A stretch of 64,000 nt of DNA, taken from the NCBI RefSeq assembly GCF_014203735.1, contig NZ_JACHJQ010000001.1:1262242-1326241 (forward strand), in the 5' to 3' direction. The stretch comes from Actinophytocola algeriensis. GTDB taxonomy: Bacteria; Actinomycetota; Actinomycetes; Mycobacteriales; Pseudonocardiaceae. Position numbers and translations under genes: made by a program. The notes beneath the pieces are model-generated. The model was not told the origin of the DNA and did no database searches. It was given only the letters and a program-made list of their open reading frames with translations. Of this stretch, positions 7,659 to 14,974 are shown in pieces (the first letter of the stretch is position 1; every line of letters begins with the position of its first letter).

Positions 7659-8353
7659 GCGGTCCCGTGCACGACCGGGCTCAGCTCGGCGCCTACGCGC
7701 TCGGCGCACTCGACCCGGTCGAGGCACGTCAGGTGCACCAGCACCTGGCCACCTGCATGGACTGTCAGCGCGAGGTCAACGAGCTGATGATGATCCGGCG
7801 CGCACTGGACCAGGTGCCACCGGAGGCGTTCATCGACGGCCCGCCAGAGGACGGCGACCTCCTGCTGCGCCGCACCATCCGCCAGGTCCGCGTCGCGGCC
7901 CCGCCCCGCCGCCGCATGTCGGCCGGCCTCGCGGTCGCGGCCGCCGTCGCGGTGGCCGTGGCACTCGGCGGCGGCATCCTGCTGGGCCGCGAGACCGTCT
8001 CCGACCCGCCGGTCGCCCAGCAGCCCCCGACGTCCACGCTGCCGTCGAACGCCCGCCTCGCGGAGGCCACCGACTCGCAGACCGGCACCACGATGAACGT
8101 CGCGCTGGAACCTCGGAAGGGCTGGGTCTGGGTCAACGCCAACGTCAAGGGCCTGGCGGAGGGCCTCCGCTGCGAGATGTACGTGGTCACGAACGACGGC
8201 GACGACATCCTGGCAGGCGGCTGGCTGGTGTCCAAGGACGGCTCGACGAACGGCACCGACCTCGAGGGCACCGCCCTGATCCCGCCGGACCAGGTGAAGG
8301 CCATCGAGATCCGCACCCAGGACGGCCAGACGATGGTCTCCGTCCCGCTCTGA
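7655..8353 (+). CDS. Zinc-type anti-sigma factor (RskA/RslA-like)
   Basis: A 232-residue single-pass membrane protein. The N-terminal cytoplasmic anti-sigma domain carries the zinc signature H30-x3-C34-x2-C37 (HLATCMDC), a thiol switch in homologues such as RslA. A transmembrane helix at about 90-112 (GLAVAAAVAVAVALGGGILLG) is followed by an extracytoplasmic RskA-type C-terminal domain (about 140-232) that usually serves for regulated proteolysis. It overlaps the sigma gene by ATGA. It should hold the sigma factor inactive at the membrane until an envelope or redox signal. Confidence 0.93.
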   Translation: MSGPVHDRAQLGAYALGALDPVEARQVHQHLATCMDCQREVNELMMIRRALDQVPPEAFIDGPPEDGDLLLRRTIRQVRVAAPPRRRMSAGLAVAAAVAVAVALGGGILLGRETVSDPPVAQQPPTSTLPSNARLAEATDSQTGTTMNVALEPRKGWVWVNANVKGLAEGLRCEMYVVTNDGDDILAGGWLVSKDGSTNGTDLEGTALIPPDQVKAIEIRTQDGQTMVSVPL

Positions 8354-8355
8354 TC

Positions 8356-8522
8356 CCAGCCAGGTCGCTCGCCGTGGCCGGGTCCTCCCGGTCGAGCCGC
8401 CTGATCACCGCGACCCGCGAGGCCGTCAGCTCGTGGGTGTCCGCGACCTCCCTGACCCGCCTGCGCAGCCATCCGGCGAGAACCCGCAGGTCACGGGCCC
8501 GCTCCACCATGCTGATCAGCAT
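8356..8522 (-). pseudogene. MarR-family regulator, N-terminal remnant
   Basis: On the minus strand, residues from MVERARDLRVLAGWLRRRV through HELTASRVAVIRRLDREDPATASDLA read as the start of a MarR regulator (dimerisation helix, helix 2 and the beginning of the helix-turn-helix). Similarity stops at about 8356, where the sequence becomes the 3' end of the anti-sigma gene. The recognition helix, wing and C-terminus, about 90 residues, are missing, so this is a truncated remnant. A deletion that brought the anti-sigma gene next to it is the simplest explanation. Confidence 0.6.
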
Positions 8523-8614
8523 GACGCCCCGGTAACTCTCCAGGGGGAACTGTGCCGTTCACCCCGACAAGGCAGCCGATGTGACCCACGCCACACATCT
8601 CCAGGTGGGTGATC

Positions 8615-8643
8615 TGAACGCTGCCGCCGTTACCAAACGTATA
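8615..8643 (+). promoter_or_regulatory. Variant SigL-type promoter box
   Basis: TGAACG (8615-8620), a 17-bp spacer, then CGTATA (8638-8643). It has one mismatch in each hexamer and one extra spacer base compared with the boxes at 4650 and 7013. If used, it would place the operon starting at 8733 under the same sigma factor. Confidence 0.4.
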
Positions 8644-8685
8644 TACGGGTAGCACCTGCAACGAGGCGTGCCCGCAACAAAAATC

Positions 8686-8714
8686 TTGACGCGGCTTAAT
8701 CGTTCTGATATCTA
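8686..8714 (+). promoter_or_regulatory. Possible housekeeping promoter of the 8733-13387 operon
   Basis: TTGACG (8686-8691), a 17-bp spacer, then TATCTA (8709-8714), about 20 bp before the small lipoprotein ATG. It is a good -35 hexamer with a moderate -10. The local sequence is unusually A/T-rich for this genome. Confidence 0.45.
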
Positions 8715-8732
8715 CTGCAGAGGAGTTCATCC

Positions 8733-8894
8733 ATGAGGATGCCGAGCTCTAGAGTTGCCGGACTCGCTGTACTGGCAACGATCTCCGCGCTCCTCCTCGG
8801 TGGCTGCCAGCTGCGCGAAGGTGCCGGCAGCGAGTACGGCGACCCACAAGGCATGTGGAAAACGGCCGGGCTACACGAAATGGGAAAAAACTGA
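8733..8894 (+). CDS. Small lipoprotein, 53 residues
   Basis: A short ORF with strong signals: GAGGAG seven bases before ATG 8733, an N-terminal MRMPSSR, a hydrophobic helix, and a canonical lipobox LLGGC with the lipidated cysteine at residue 25. The mature part is only 29 residues (QLREGAGSEYGDPQGMW...KN). It is the first gene of the operon encoding the DUF4142 protein, the heme/ferredoxin fusion and the long-tailed reductase. A 29-residue outer-leaflet lipopeptide could be an assembly or anchoring factor for the complex. I recognise no family. Confidence 0.75.
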   Translation: MRMPSSRVAGLAVLATISALLLGGCQLREGAGSEYGDPQGMWKTAGLHEMGKN

Positions 8895-8913
8895 ATCGCG
8901 GGTGACCTGAACC

Positions 8914-9639
8914 ATGCGACGCAGAATTGTTCGCTGGTCCGTTGCCGCGTTCCTCGTGCTCCTCGGCGCCGCCTGCCCGGCGGTCGGCGTCGCGATGGCG
9001 AGCGCGAGCCAGGCGCAGCCCGACCAGCAACGTGCCCAGCAGGCCCTGTCCGACCTCGACCGCGAGTTCCTCACGGTGATCAACTTCGCCAACCTGTGGG
9101 AGATCCCCATGGGCAAGCTCGCCACCGAGCGAGGCAACTCCCAGGCCGTCCGCGACACCGGCGCCGTCCTGGCCGCCGACCACACCAAGCTCGACACCGT
9201 CGTGAACCAGCTCGCGGACCAGTTCGGCGTCCGGCTGTCCGACCAGCCGTCGTCGTCGACGCAGGGGTGGATGGACGAGATCTCGAGCAAGAACGGCGAG
9301 GACTTCGACAACGCGTTCGCCGACCGGCTCCGCGCCGCGCACGGCACGGTGTTCGGTCTGATCGCCGAGGTCCGCTCCGGCACCCGCAACCCCGTGATCC
9401 GCGACTTCGCCACCCAGGCCAACGAGATCGTGATGAAGCACATGACCCTGCTCGAGGGCACCGGTCATGTCAGCGCACAGCACGGCATGTTCGCCGAGGC
9501 AGCGGCCCGTCAGCCCAGTTATCCGGAGAACACGTTGACACGTGGCGACCTACTGCTCGCCGGCCTCGTCGCCGTCCTGATGGCGGCGGCCACCATCGGA
9601 ATCGTGCGGACCTTCAGCGCACCGGGGTCCACCGAATGA
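8914..9639 (+). CDS. DUF4142 domain protein with N- and C-terminal membrane segments
   Basis: A 241-residue protein. A hydrophobic N-terminal segment (WSVAAFLVLLGAACPAVGVAM) acts as signal or anchor; residues about 45-190 form the helical, ferritin-like DUF4142 domain (ALSDLDREFLTVINFANLWEIPMGKLATERG, then HTKLDTVVNQLADQFGVRL, and ANEIVMKHMTLL). A second hydrophobic helix lies at about 210-230. The family is annotated as a putative outer-membrane or envelope protein with conserved His/Glu residues, and its function is unknown. The stop overlaps the next start (ATGA), showing tight coupling to the membrane oxidoreductase. Confidence 0.85.
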   Translation: MRRRIVRWSVAAFLVLLGAACPAVGVAMASASQAQPDQQRAQQALSDLDREFLTVINFANLWEIPMGKLATERGNSQAVRDTGAVLAADHTKLDTVVNQLADQFGVRLSDQPSSSTQGWMDEISSKNGEDFDNAFADRLRAAHGTVFGLIAEVRSGTRNPVIRDFATQANEIVMKHMTLLEGTGHVSAQHGMFAEAAARQPSYPENTLTRGDLLLAGLVAVLMAAATIGIVRTFSAPGSTE

Positions 9640-10475
9640 TCGCGATCGCACTGCCCCAGCACGACATCGGCGTCCGCGAGGTCGCCGCCCTGTCGGCCAG
9701 AGCCTCCTACGTCTTCATGTGCCTGACGTTGTGCTGGGGCGTGCTGACCGCCACCGGCTGGATCAAGAGGCTCACCGGGCACCAGGCCATCCGCTCCGCG
9801 CACATGATTTTCGCGACCTTCACGCTCGCGACCGGCATCTCGCACGCGATCGTGTTCCTGCTGCTGCGCGAACAGGGCCTGGACGTCGTCGGCATCGCGG
9901 TGCCGTTCTCCGGCACGGCCCGGCACGCGCTCGGCATCCTCGGCCTCGAGCTCATGGTCGCGATCACGATCACCACCGGCATGCGGCGGTTCATCCGCTA
10001 CCGCAACTGGCTGCGGTTCCACCAGCTCGCCTACATCGCGGTCGGCATGGTGGTCGTGCACTCGTGGTTCGGCGCCATCCACAACGGCCACCTCGCACTG
10101 CTCTGGCTCGGCGGCATCACGGTGCTGACCCCGGCCGTCACACTCACGGCACTCCGGTTCCTCCCACCGAAGATGCTGATCCGCGCGGGGCTGCTCGCAG
10201 CCGCCCCCGCCACCACCGGTACCCAGCTGGCGGTCGTCGAGCCACCGCCGCCAGGCCCGCGCGTCGGGCGGAAGGTACAGGTGAGCGTCGACAACCAGCG
10301 GTGCAAGCGGTACGGCATCTGCCAGGCCGAGTCGCCGCAGTTGTTCCAGCTCATGGAGGACGGACGACTGCGCTACGTCCGTGACCCCGACACCGACAGC
10401 CGCGCCCAGGCGCAGGCGGCGGCACGGTCCTGCCCGATGCAGGCCATCCAGTTGCAGGAGGTACGCACCCGATGA
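9636..10475 (+). CDS. Membrane heme-type (ferric-reductase-like) domain fused to a 3Fe-4S ferredoxin
   Basis: A 279-residue two-domain protein. Residues 1-180 hold about five transmembrane helices with histidines H56, H70, H97, H129 and H142, resembling the heme-binding core of ferric-reductase-like membrane domains. A proline-rich linker (VEPPPPGP, about 200-210) leads to a ferredoxin (about 212-279) with C223-x5-C229 and C266-P, the mono-cluster 3Fe-4S pattern of ferredoxins that serve cytochromes P450. Fusing that ferredoxin to a membrane heme domain, without the usual flavin/NADPH domain, would let electrons pass from the reductase encoded next into the membrane. ATGA-type overlaps on both sides. 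Heme content is inferred. Confidence 0.85.
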   Translation: MIAIALPQHDIGVREVAALSARASYVFMCLTLCWGVLTATGWIKRLTGHQAIRSAHMIFATFTLATGISHAIVFLLLREQGLDVVGIAVPFSGTARHALGILGLELMVAITITTGMRRFIRYRNWLRFHQLAYIAVGMVVVHSWFGAIHNGHLALLWLGGITVLTPAVTLTALRFLPPKMLIRAGLLAAAPATTGTQLAVVEPPPPGPRVGRKVQVSVDNQRCKRYGICQAESPQLFQLMEDGRLRYVRDPDTDSRAQAQAAARSCPMQAIQLQEVRTR

Positions 10476-13387
10476 ACCGGGACGAACGGATCGTCGTGGT
10501 CGGCGCGGGCCTGACCGGCCTTCGCGCCGCGGAACGACTCCGTGAGCTCAAGTTCGAGGGCGAGATCATGCTCCTCGGTGACGAGAAGCAGCCGCCGTAC
10601 CACCGGCCGGCACTGTCCAAGCAGCTGCTCATGGGCTCGCTGCGGTCGAGCGACCTCACGCTGCCCGCGTACGAGGACCTCAACGCGAAGTGGCGGTTCG
10701 GCACGCAGGTCCGGCAACTGGTGCCGCACAACAAGGTCCTGCACCTGCCCGGCGGCGAGGAGCTGACCTACGACGGTCTCGTCATCGCGACCGGCGTGGA
10801 GGCCAAGCGCCCCAACGACCTGCCGTACTACGACCCGAGGGTGCTCGTGCTGCGCACCATGGCCGACGGGATGGAGCTGGAGCGCGTCATCGGCTCCACC
10901 AAGGGCCGCGTCGCGGTCGTCGGCGGCGGGTTCACCGGCTGCGAGATCGCCGCGAGCCTGCGCCACCTCTCCCGCGAGGTCACGCTCATCGGCCGCCAGG
11001 ACACCCTGCTGGGCAACGTCCTCGGGCCCGAGCTCGGCCAGTGGCTGACCAACCTCCACCGCGACCACGGCGTCGACCTGGCGCTGGGCAACTCGGTGCA
11101 GGAGTGGGCGCCGGGGCCGGAGGGCATCGGGCTGCGGCTGACCGACGGCACCACCCTGCTCGCGTCCTGCGTCGTGGTCGCGGCGGGCACCGTGCCGCTG
11201 ACCGGCTGGTTGCGTGGTTCCGGTCTGCCGCTGGACAACGGCGTGGTCTGCGAGCCGACCTGCCACGTCGTCGGCGCCGAGGACGTGGCCGCCGCCGGTG
11301 ACGTCGCGCAGTGGCCCAACCTGCGGTTCGACAACGTGCCGAGGCGCGTGGAGCACTGGCTGAACGCGATCGAGATGGGCCGTGCCGCCGCGGAGAGCCT
11401 GCTCGCCGGGCGCACGGCCGCGGAGCCGTTCACGCCGATGCCGCGGTTCTGGACCGAGCAGTACGGCGTGCGCATCCAGGCGGCCGGGATGCCCAAGCTG
11501 GGCAAGGACATCATCACGCTCGGCACGCCCGACGAGGGCACCGGGACGGTCTACGGGTACTCCAAGGAAGGCCGTCTGTTCGGGGTGGTCGGCCTGGACT
11601 GCCCGTCGTCCGTGCTGGCCTGGACCGACAGCGTGAGCAGGCAGAACCCCGCGCCCAGGCCCCGCACGCCTGCCGAGCCCGCGCCCGCGGTGTCCGTGGG
11701 TGGCGGCGCCGTGAAGCGCGGCAAGGGGCGGCATGCGTTGCCCCCCAAGGACAAGCAGCCGCAGCGCGCGGAGAAGCGCGAGCACGAGATCGCGTTCGTC
11801 GAGGAGCCGCCGGGCCAGGTCGGCGTCGGCGCAGGTGCGGTGCCGACCGGTCGGCCGAAGAACGTCGTCGACTCGTTCAGCCGCATGCTGCCGGTGAAGG
11901 TCCGCCCGCCGCGTGGCGGCGCGGTCCCGCCGCCCGGCACCCCAAACCCGCCGCCACCCGGTACGCCCGTGCCGCCGCCGCCCGGCGTCCCGATCCCGCC
12001 GCCGCCCGCCGCGCGTGCGAACGGCGCTCCGGTGCTGCCGCCACCCGGTACGCCGGTCCCACCGCCCGTGCCCGGTGTGCCTGTGAACGGTGCGCCGGTG
12101 TCGCCGCCGGTGAACGGCAGGCCGGTGGCGCCCTTCGGTGGCGCGCCGCGCAACGGTCACCCCGCGCTGGGGCCGGCGCCGAGCGGCCGGTTCCCGGTAC
12201 CGCAGGAGGCCGACCGGGTCGCACCCCCGCAGTTCCGCGCCGCACCCGGTCTCCCCGAGCCGCTGGCGGGCAGGCTGACCGAGGGCGACTCGCTCGCGAT
12301 CGACGTGACCGGGCAGATGGCCCTCCTCGACGCGAACGGGCACGTCCGCCCGCCGGAGTTCCACGACCCGATGGCCACGTCCGCCACCATGATCGAGGGC
12401 ATGCCACCCGCCACCCCGGACGGCCCGATCCCGCCTGCCCGCCGCGGCCCGAGCAGCTCCTACGGCGCGCTGCCGCCCGCCCGCCGCGGGTCGGACGGCT
12501 CGTTCGCGAAGGGCCCGGCCGACCCCTTCGACGGGCCGCGCGCGCGTGATGCGCAGGACTCCCGCGGCGGGATGCCCCCGGCCCGCCGTGGCGGGCCGGG
12601 CTCGCGCGGTGCCCTGCCGCCGGCGCGCGGCGCCGAGGATTCGTTCGGTGGCATGCCGCCCGCGCGTCGTGGCGGTGAGGACTCCTTTGGTGCCATGCCG
12701 CCTGCTCGTCGTGGCGGTGAGGATTCGTTCGGTGCCATGCCGCCCGCGCGTCGTGGTGCGAAGGATTCCTTCGGCGGGCTGCCGCCGGCCCGCCGTGGCG
12801 CGCAGGACTCTCCCTCGGGGCGTGCTCGCCGGAGCGCCGAGGACTCGTTCGGCTCGATGCCGCCCGCGCGGCGGGGTGCGACCGACTCGTTCGACACCCT
12901 GCCGCCCGTCCGGCGCGGCTCCGGTGGCTCGCGTGGCGACCTGCCCCCGGCCCGGCGTGACGCGACGCGGACCCGGCAGGGCGCCGACAGCGGCTTCGGT
13001 GGCGGGGCGCGTGGCCCCGAGGACCCGTTCGCCGCTCTGGCCGAGTCACTCGATCGGACGCCTCCGGTCGAGCGAAGCGTCGACGAGACCGTCGTCGAGG
13101 GCATGCCCCCGCGCAGGCCCGCCAAGAACGGGCCGACCAACGGTGGGCGTGCCGCGCGGCGCCGGGCTGAGGAGCGCCTGTCCAACAGCATGGATCCCGC
13201 GCTGAGCAGCATTCGCCTCGTGCCCGCGCTGCCGAGCATGGACGACTCGTTCGACCGGCTTCCCAAGCACAGCAGGCCCGATGACGACTACCTGGTCCGG
13301 CAGCGCTTCGGGCCGGAGGACTCCTACGACAGCATGCCTGCCGTCGAGCGTCCTGTTCGGTCTTCCGGGAGGCGGCGGCACGCCTGA
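10472..13387 (+). CDS. Ferredoxin reductase-like FAD/NAD(P) oxidoreductase with very long disordered tail
   Basis: A 971-residue protein. Residues 1-395 are a pyridine-nucleotide-disulfide/ferredoxin reductase: FAD loop VVVGAGLTGLRAAERL, NAD(P) loop VAVVGGGFTGCEIA and FAD-binding AAGDVAQWPN. Residues about 396-971 are predicted disordered: a charged segment, a proline-rich block (about 484-550, with PPPPGTP-like runs), then a region (about 650-830) of 14-residue repeats close to EDSFGAMPPARRGG, and a final acidic/basic segment. Normal homologues end near residue 400. The tail is in frame, keeps the genome's codon bias and is followed by a strong terminator, so it is real. It overlaps the ferredoxin gene by ATGA and is probably that protein's electron donor. 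Confidence 0.9.
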   Translation: MNRDERIVVVGAGLTGLRAAERLRELKFEGEIMLLGDEKQPPYHRPALSKQLLMGSLRSSDLTLPAYEDLNAKWRFGTQVRQLVPHNKVLHLPGGEELTYDGLVIATGVEAKRPNDLPYYDPRVLVLRTMADGMELERVIGSTKGRVAVVGGGFTGCEIAASLRHLSREVTLIGRQDTLLGNVLGPELGQWLTNLHRDHGVDLALGNSVQEWAPGPEGIGLRLTDGTTLLASCVVVAAGTVPLTGWLRGSGLPLDNGVVCEPTCHVVGAEDVAAAGDVAQWPNLRFDNVPRRVEHWLNAIEMGRAAAESLLAGRTAAEPFTPMPRFWTEQYGVRIQAAGMPKLGKDIITLGTPDEGTGTVYGYSKEGRLFGVVGLDCPSSVLAWTDSVSRQNPAPRPRTPAEPAPAVSVGGGAVKRGKGRHALPPKDKQPQRAEKREHEIAFVEEPPGQVGVGAGAVPTGRPKNVVDSFSRMLPVKVRPPRGGAVPPPGTPNPPPPGTPVPPPPGVPIPPPPAARANGAPVLPPPGTPVPPPVPGVPVNGAPVSPPVNGRPVAPFGGAPRNGHPALGPAPSGRFPVPQEADRVAPPQFRAAPGLPEPLAGRLTEGDSLAIDVTGQMALLDANGHVRPPEFHDPMATSATMIEGMPPATPDGPIPPARRGPSSSYGALPPARRGSDGSFAKGPADPFDGPRARDAQDSRGGMPPARRGGPGSRGALPPARGAEDSFGGMPPARRGGEDSFGAMPPARRGGEDSFGAMPPARRGAKDSFGGLPPARRGAQDSPSGRARRSAEDSFGSMPPARRGATDSFDTLPPVRRGSGGSRGDLPPARRDATRTRQGADSGFGGGARGPEDPFAALAESLDRTPPVERSVDETVVEGMPPRRPAKNGPTNGGRAARRRAEERLSNSMDPALSSIRLVPALPSMDDSFDRLPKHSRPDDDYLVRQRFGPEDSYDSMPAVERPVRSSGRRRHA
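12426..12990 (+). repeat. 42-bp coding tandem repeats in the reductase tail
   Basis: About ten units of 14 codons with consensus (G/A)(E/K/Q/T)DSFG(A/G)(M/L)PPARRG, the best copies being three near-identical units at about 12640-12770. Flanking units are more diverged (SSSYGALPPARRG, GSRGDLPPARR). Each unit has an acidic-Ser-Phe-Gly half and a Pro-Pro-Ala-Arg-Arg half. Confidence 0.9.
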
Positions 13388-13402
13388 CCTCCACTTCCCC
13401 GG

Positions 13403-13437
13403 CCGCGTGCCGCCCTACGGAACAGGGTGGCACGCGG
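13403..13437 (+). terminator. Strong hairpin terminating the redox operon
   Basis: CCGCGTGCC ... GGCACGCGG form a perfect 9-bp stem, extended by CCCT/AGGG inside across single mismatched bases, with a loop of about 7. It starts 16 bp after the reductase stop and is followed by TCTGTCCTTTG. Confidence 0.7.
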
Positions 13438-13472
13438 TCTGTCCTTTGAGGATGATCACCGTCCGCGAGAAA

Positions 13473-13489
13473 GATCACTCTTCGTGATC
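13473..13489. promoter_or_regulatory. Palindrome GATCAC-N5-GTGATC
   Basis: A perfect 6+6 inverted repeat in the 225-bp gap before the acyl-CoA-dehydrogenase-like gene. It is a possible regulator site; no regulator gene is adjacent. Confidence 0.35.
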
Positions 13490-13543
13490 GCGCGTTATCC
13501 TCATCACCATTTGGGAGGTACCGCTCAGGGTGTAGTAGTGGCA

Positions 13544-13566
13544 AAGTTGTGCACCGCACACAACTT
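13544..13566. promoter_or_regulatory. Palindrome AAGTTGTG-N7-CACAACTT
   Basis: A perfect 8+8 inverted repeat 46 bp before GTG 13613. Its size and A/T-rich arms suit a TetR/GntR-class operator overlapping the promoter of the downstream gene. The binder is unknown. Confidence 0.5.
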
Positions 13567-13612
13567 AAAGGGAGTTCGTGTTGATCTGTGACGAAACGCC
13601 GGCGGTCGTCCA

Positions 13613-14914
13613 GTGACCACCGCAACCCGAACGACCAGCTATTTCACCACACGGCAGCATGAACGGCTGCGCGACCAGGTCCGTGACTTCGCCGAGGTGA
13701 AGGTCGCGCCGCGAGTCGGTGACATGGAGGCGGCCAAGTCCGTCCACGTGGAGCTGTCCCGTCTCATCGCCCAGCAAGGCTGGCTCGGCGTCACGATCGA
13801 CCCCAGATATGGGGGAATGGGCCTCGGGCACCTCGCCAAGACGATCATCATCGAGGAGTTGTCGCGGGTCAGCGGTGCCATGGGCGCAATGGTCCAGGCC
13901 TCTCAGCTCGGGGTCGCGAAAATCGTCCACTTCGGCAATGAGCAGCAGAAACGGCGCTGGCTGCCGATGGTTAGCGACGGCCGTTGCATGCCGACGATCG
14001 CCGTGACGGAACCCGAATCCGGCGGGCACGTCCTCGGCATGTCCGCTACCGCCGAACGGGTGGGAAACGAGTATTTCCTCAACGGCAGAAAAGTGTTCGT
14101 CGGGAACAGTCATGTCGGTGATCTGCACGGCGTGGTAATGCGCACCGGACCGGGGTCCCGTGGACTGTCCGCGTTCCTCGTCGACTCGTCGGCGCCGGGG
14201 TTGTCACTCGGCCGCCACCAGCCGGCCATGGGACTGCACGGGTTCAGCTTCGGTGAGCTGATCTTCGAGAACTGCCGGGTACCGGCGGAAAACCTGCTGG
14301 GCTCCGAAGGGGACGGCCTCGCCGTGGCCTACTCCTCGAGTGTCCTGTATGGACGGCCGAACCTGACCGCGGTGTCGCTCGGCATCCATCGCGCGATCGT
14401 CGAGCAGACCCTCGAGTTCGCCACGCGGCACGGGCGGTACGGCAAGTCGCTCGCCGATCTCCCGACTGTCAGACAGAAACTGGGGCAGATGCAGTCCCAG
14501 CTGATGACCGCGCGGCTCGCCGCCTACCACGCCGCGCACCTGCTCGACGAGGGCATGCCCTGCGACGCGGAGCTGATCAGCGCGAAGCTGCTCAACGTCG
14601 AGTCCTCTTTGGACAGCGCGCGCACGGCGATGGAGGTGCACGCGGCGCACGGGCTGTACCCCGACAGCAACATCGAGCGCTTCCTGCGCGATGCCAACCA
14701 CATCTACGCGCCGGCGGGCACGTCGGACATCCAGCGGATCCGCCTGGCCGAGGTGGCGCTCGGCACCTACCGGGAACAGTGGTCGGCGCGGTTCTCCGAG
14801 CAGCTGCGCGCGAGCAGCGGGCTGCTGAACGGGGTGGCCCGCGCCGCCGACGAACCCATCACCCACGACAGCGAGGACTCGGAAACGGTCCCGTCCCGCT
14901 GGTGGCGGCGCTGA
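13613..14914 (+). CDS. Acyl-CoA dehydrogenase family protein
   Basis: A 433-residue protein with the full acyl-CoA dehydrogenase fold: N-terminal helices (RDQVRDFAEVKVAPRV), the middle beta domain (IAVTEPESGGHVLGMSATAER, FLNGRKVFVGNS) and a C-terminal helical domain (GRYGKSLADLPTVRQKLGQMQ). The FAD-tail motif normally read as IYEGTSxIQ is here HIYAPAGTSDIQRIRLAEVALG, so the glutamate that acts as base in medium-chain enzymes is absent. Related proteins in secondary metabolism act on carrier-protein-bound acids; a base supplied elsewhere, as in isovaleryl-CoA dehydrogenase, is also possible. GTG 13613 is preceded by a perfect palindrome. It appears monocistronic. Confidence 0.85.
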   Translation: MTTATRTTSYFTTRQHERLRDQVRDFAEVKVAPRVGDMEAAKSVHVELSRLIAQQGWLGVTIDPRYGGMGLGHLAKTIIIEELSRVSGAMGAMVQASQLGVAKIVHFGNEQQKRRWLPMVSDGRCMPTIAVTEPESGGHVLGMSATAERVGNEYFLNGRKVFVGNSHVGDLHGVVMRTGPGSRGLSAFLVDSSAPGLSLGRHQPAMGLHGFSFGELIFENCRVPAENLLGSEGDGLAVAYSSSVLYGRPNLTAVSLGIHRAIVEQTLEFATRHGRYGKSLADLPTVRQKLGQMQSQLMTARLAAYHAAHLLDEGMPCDAELISAKLLNVESSLDSARTAMEVHAAHGLYPDSNIERFLRDANHIYAPAGTSDIQRIRLAEVALGTYREQWSARFSEQLRASSGLLNGVARAADEPITHDSEDSETVPSRWWRR

Positions 14915-14915
14915 G

Positions 14916-14966
14916 GCCCTGAAGGGCGCCTCCGGACGCTCGACGTCCAGAAGGGACCCTCCAGGG
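14916..14966. terminator. Long imperfect hairpin between convergent genes
   Basis: The arms starting CCCTGAAGGGCGCCTCCGGACG and ending CGTCCAGAAGGGACCCTCCAGGG fold into a roughly 20-bp imperfect stem with a CTCGA loop. Its position between the convergent stops at 14914 and 14975 suggests a bidirectional terminator. Confidence 0.55.
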
Positions 14967-14974
14967 CACCGGGG

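Noticed and set aside
10373..12364. A 663-codon reverse-strand open frame opposite the reductase tail
   Set aside because: It is the mirror of a repeat-rich coding region; no start signal, no domain, and the plus-strand gene has overlaps and a terminator that fit.
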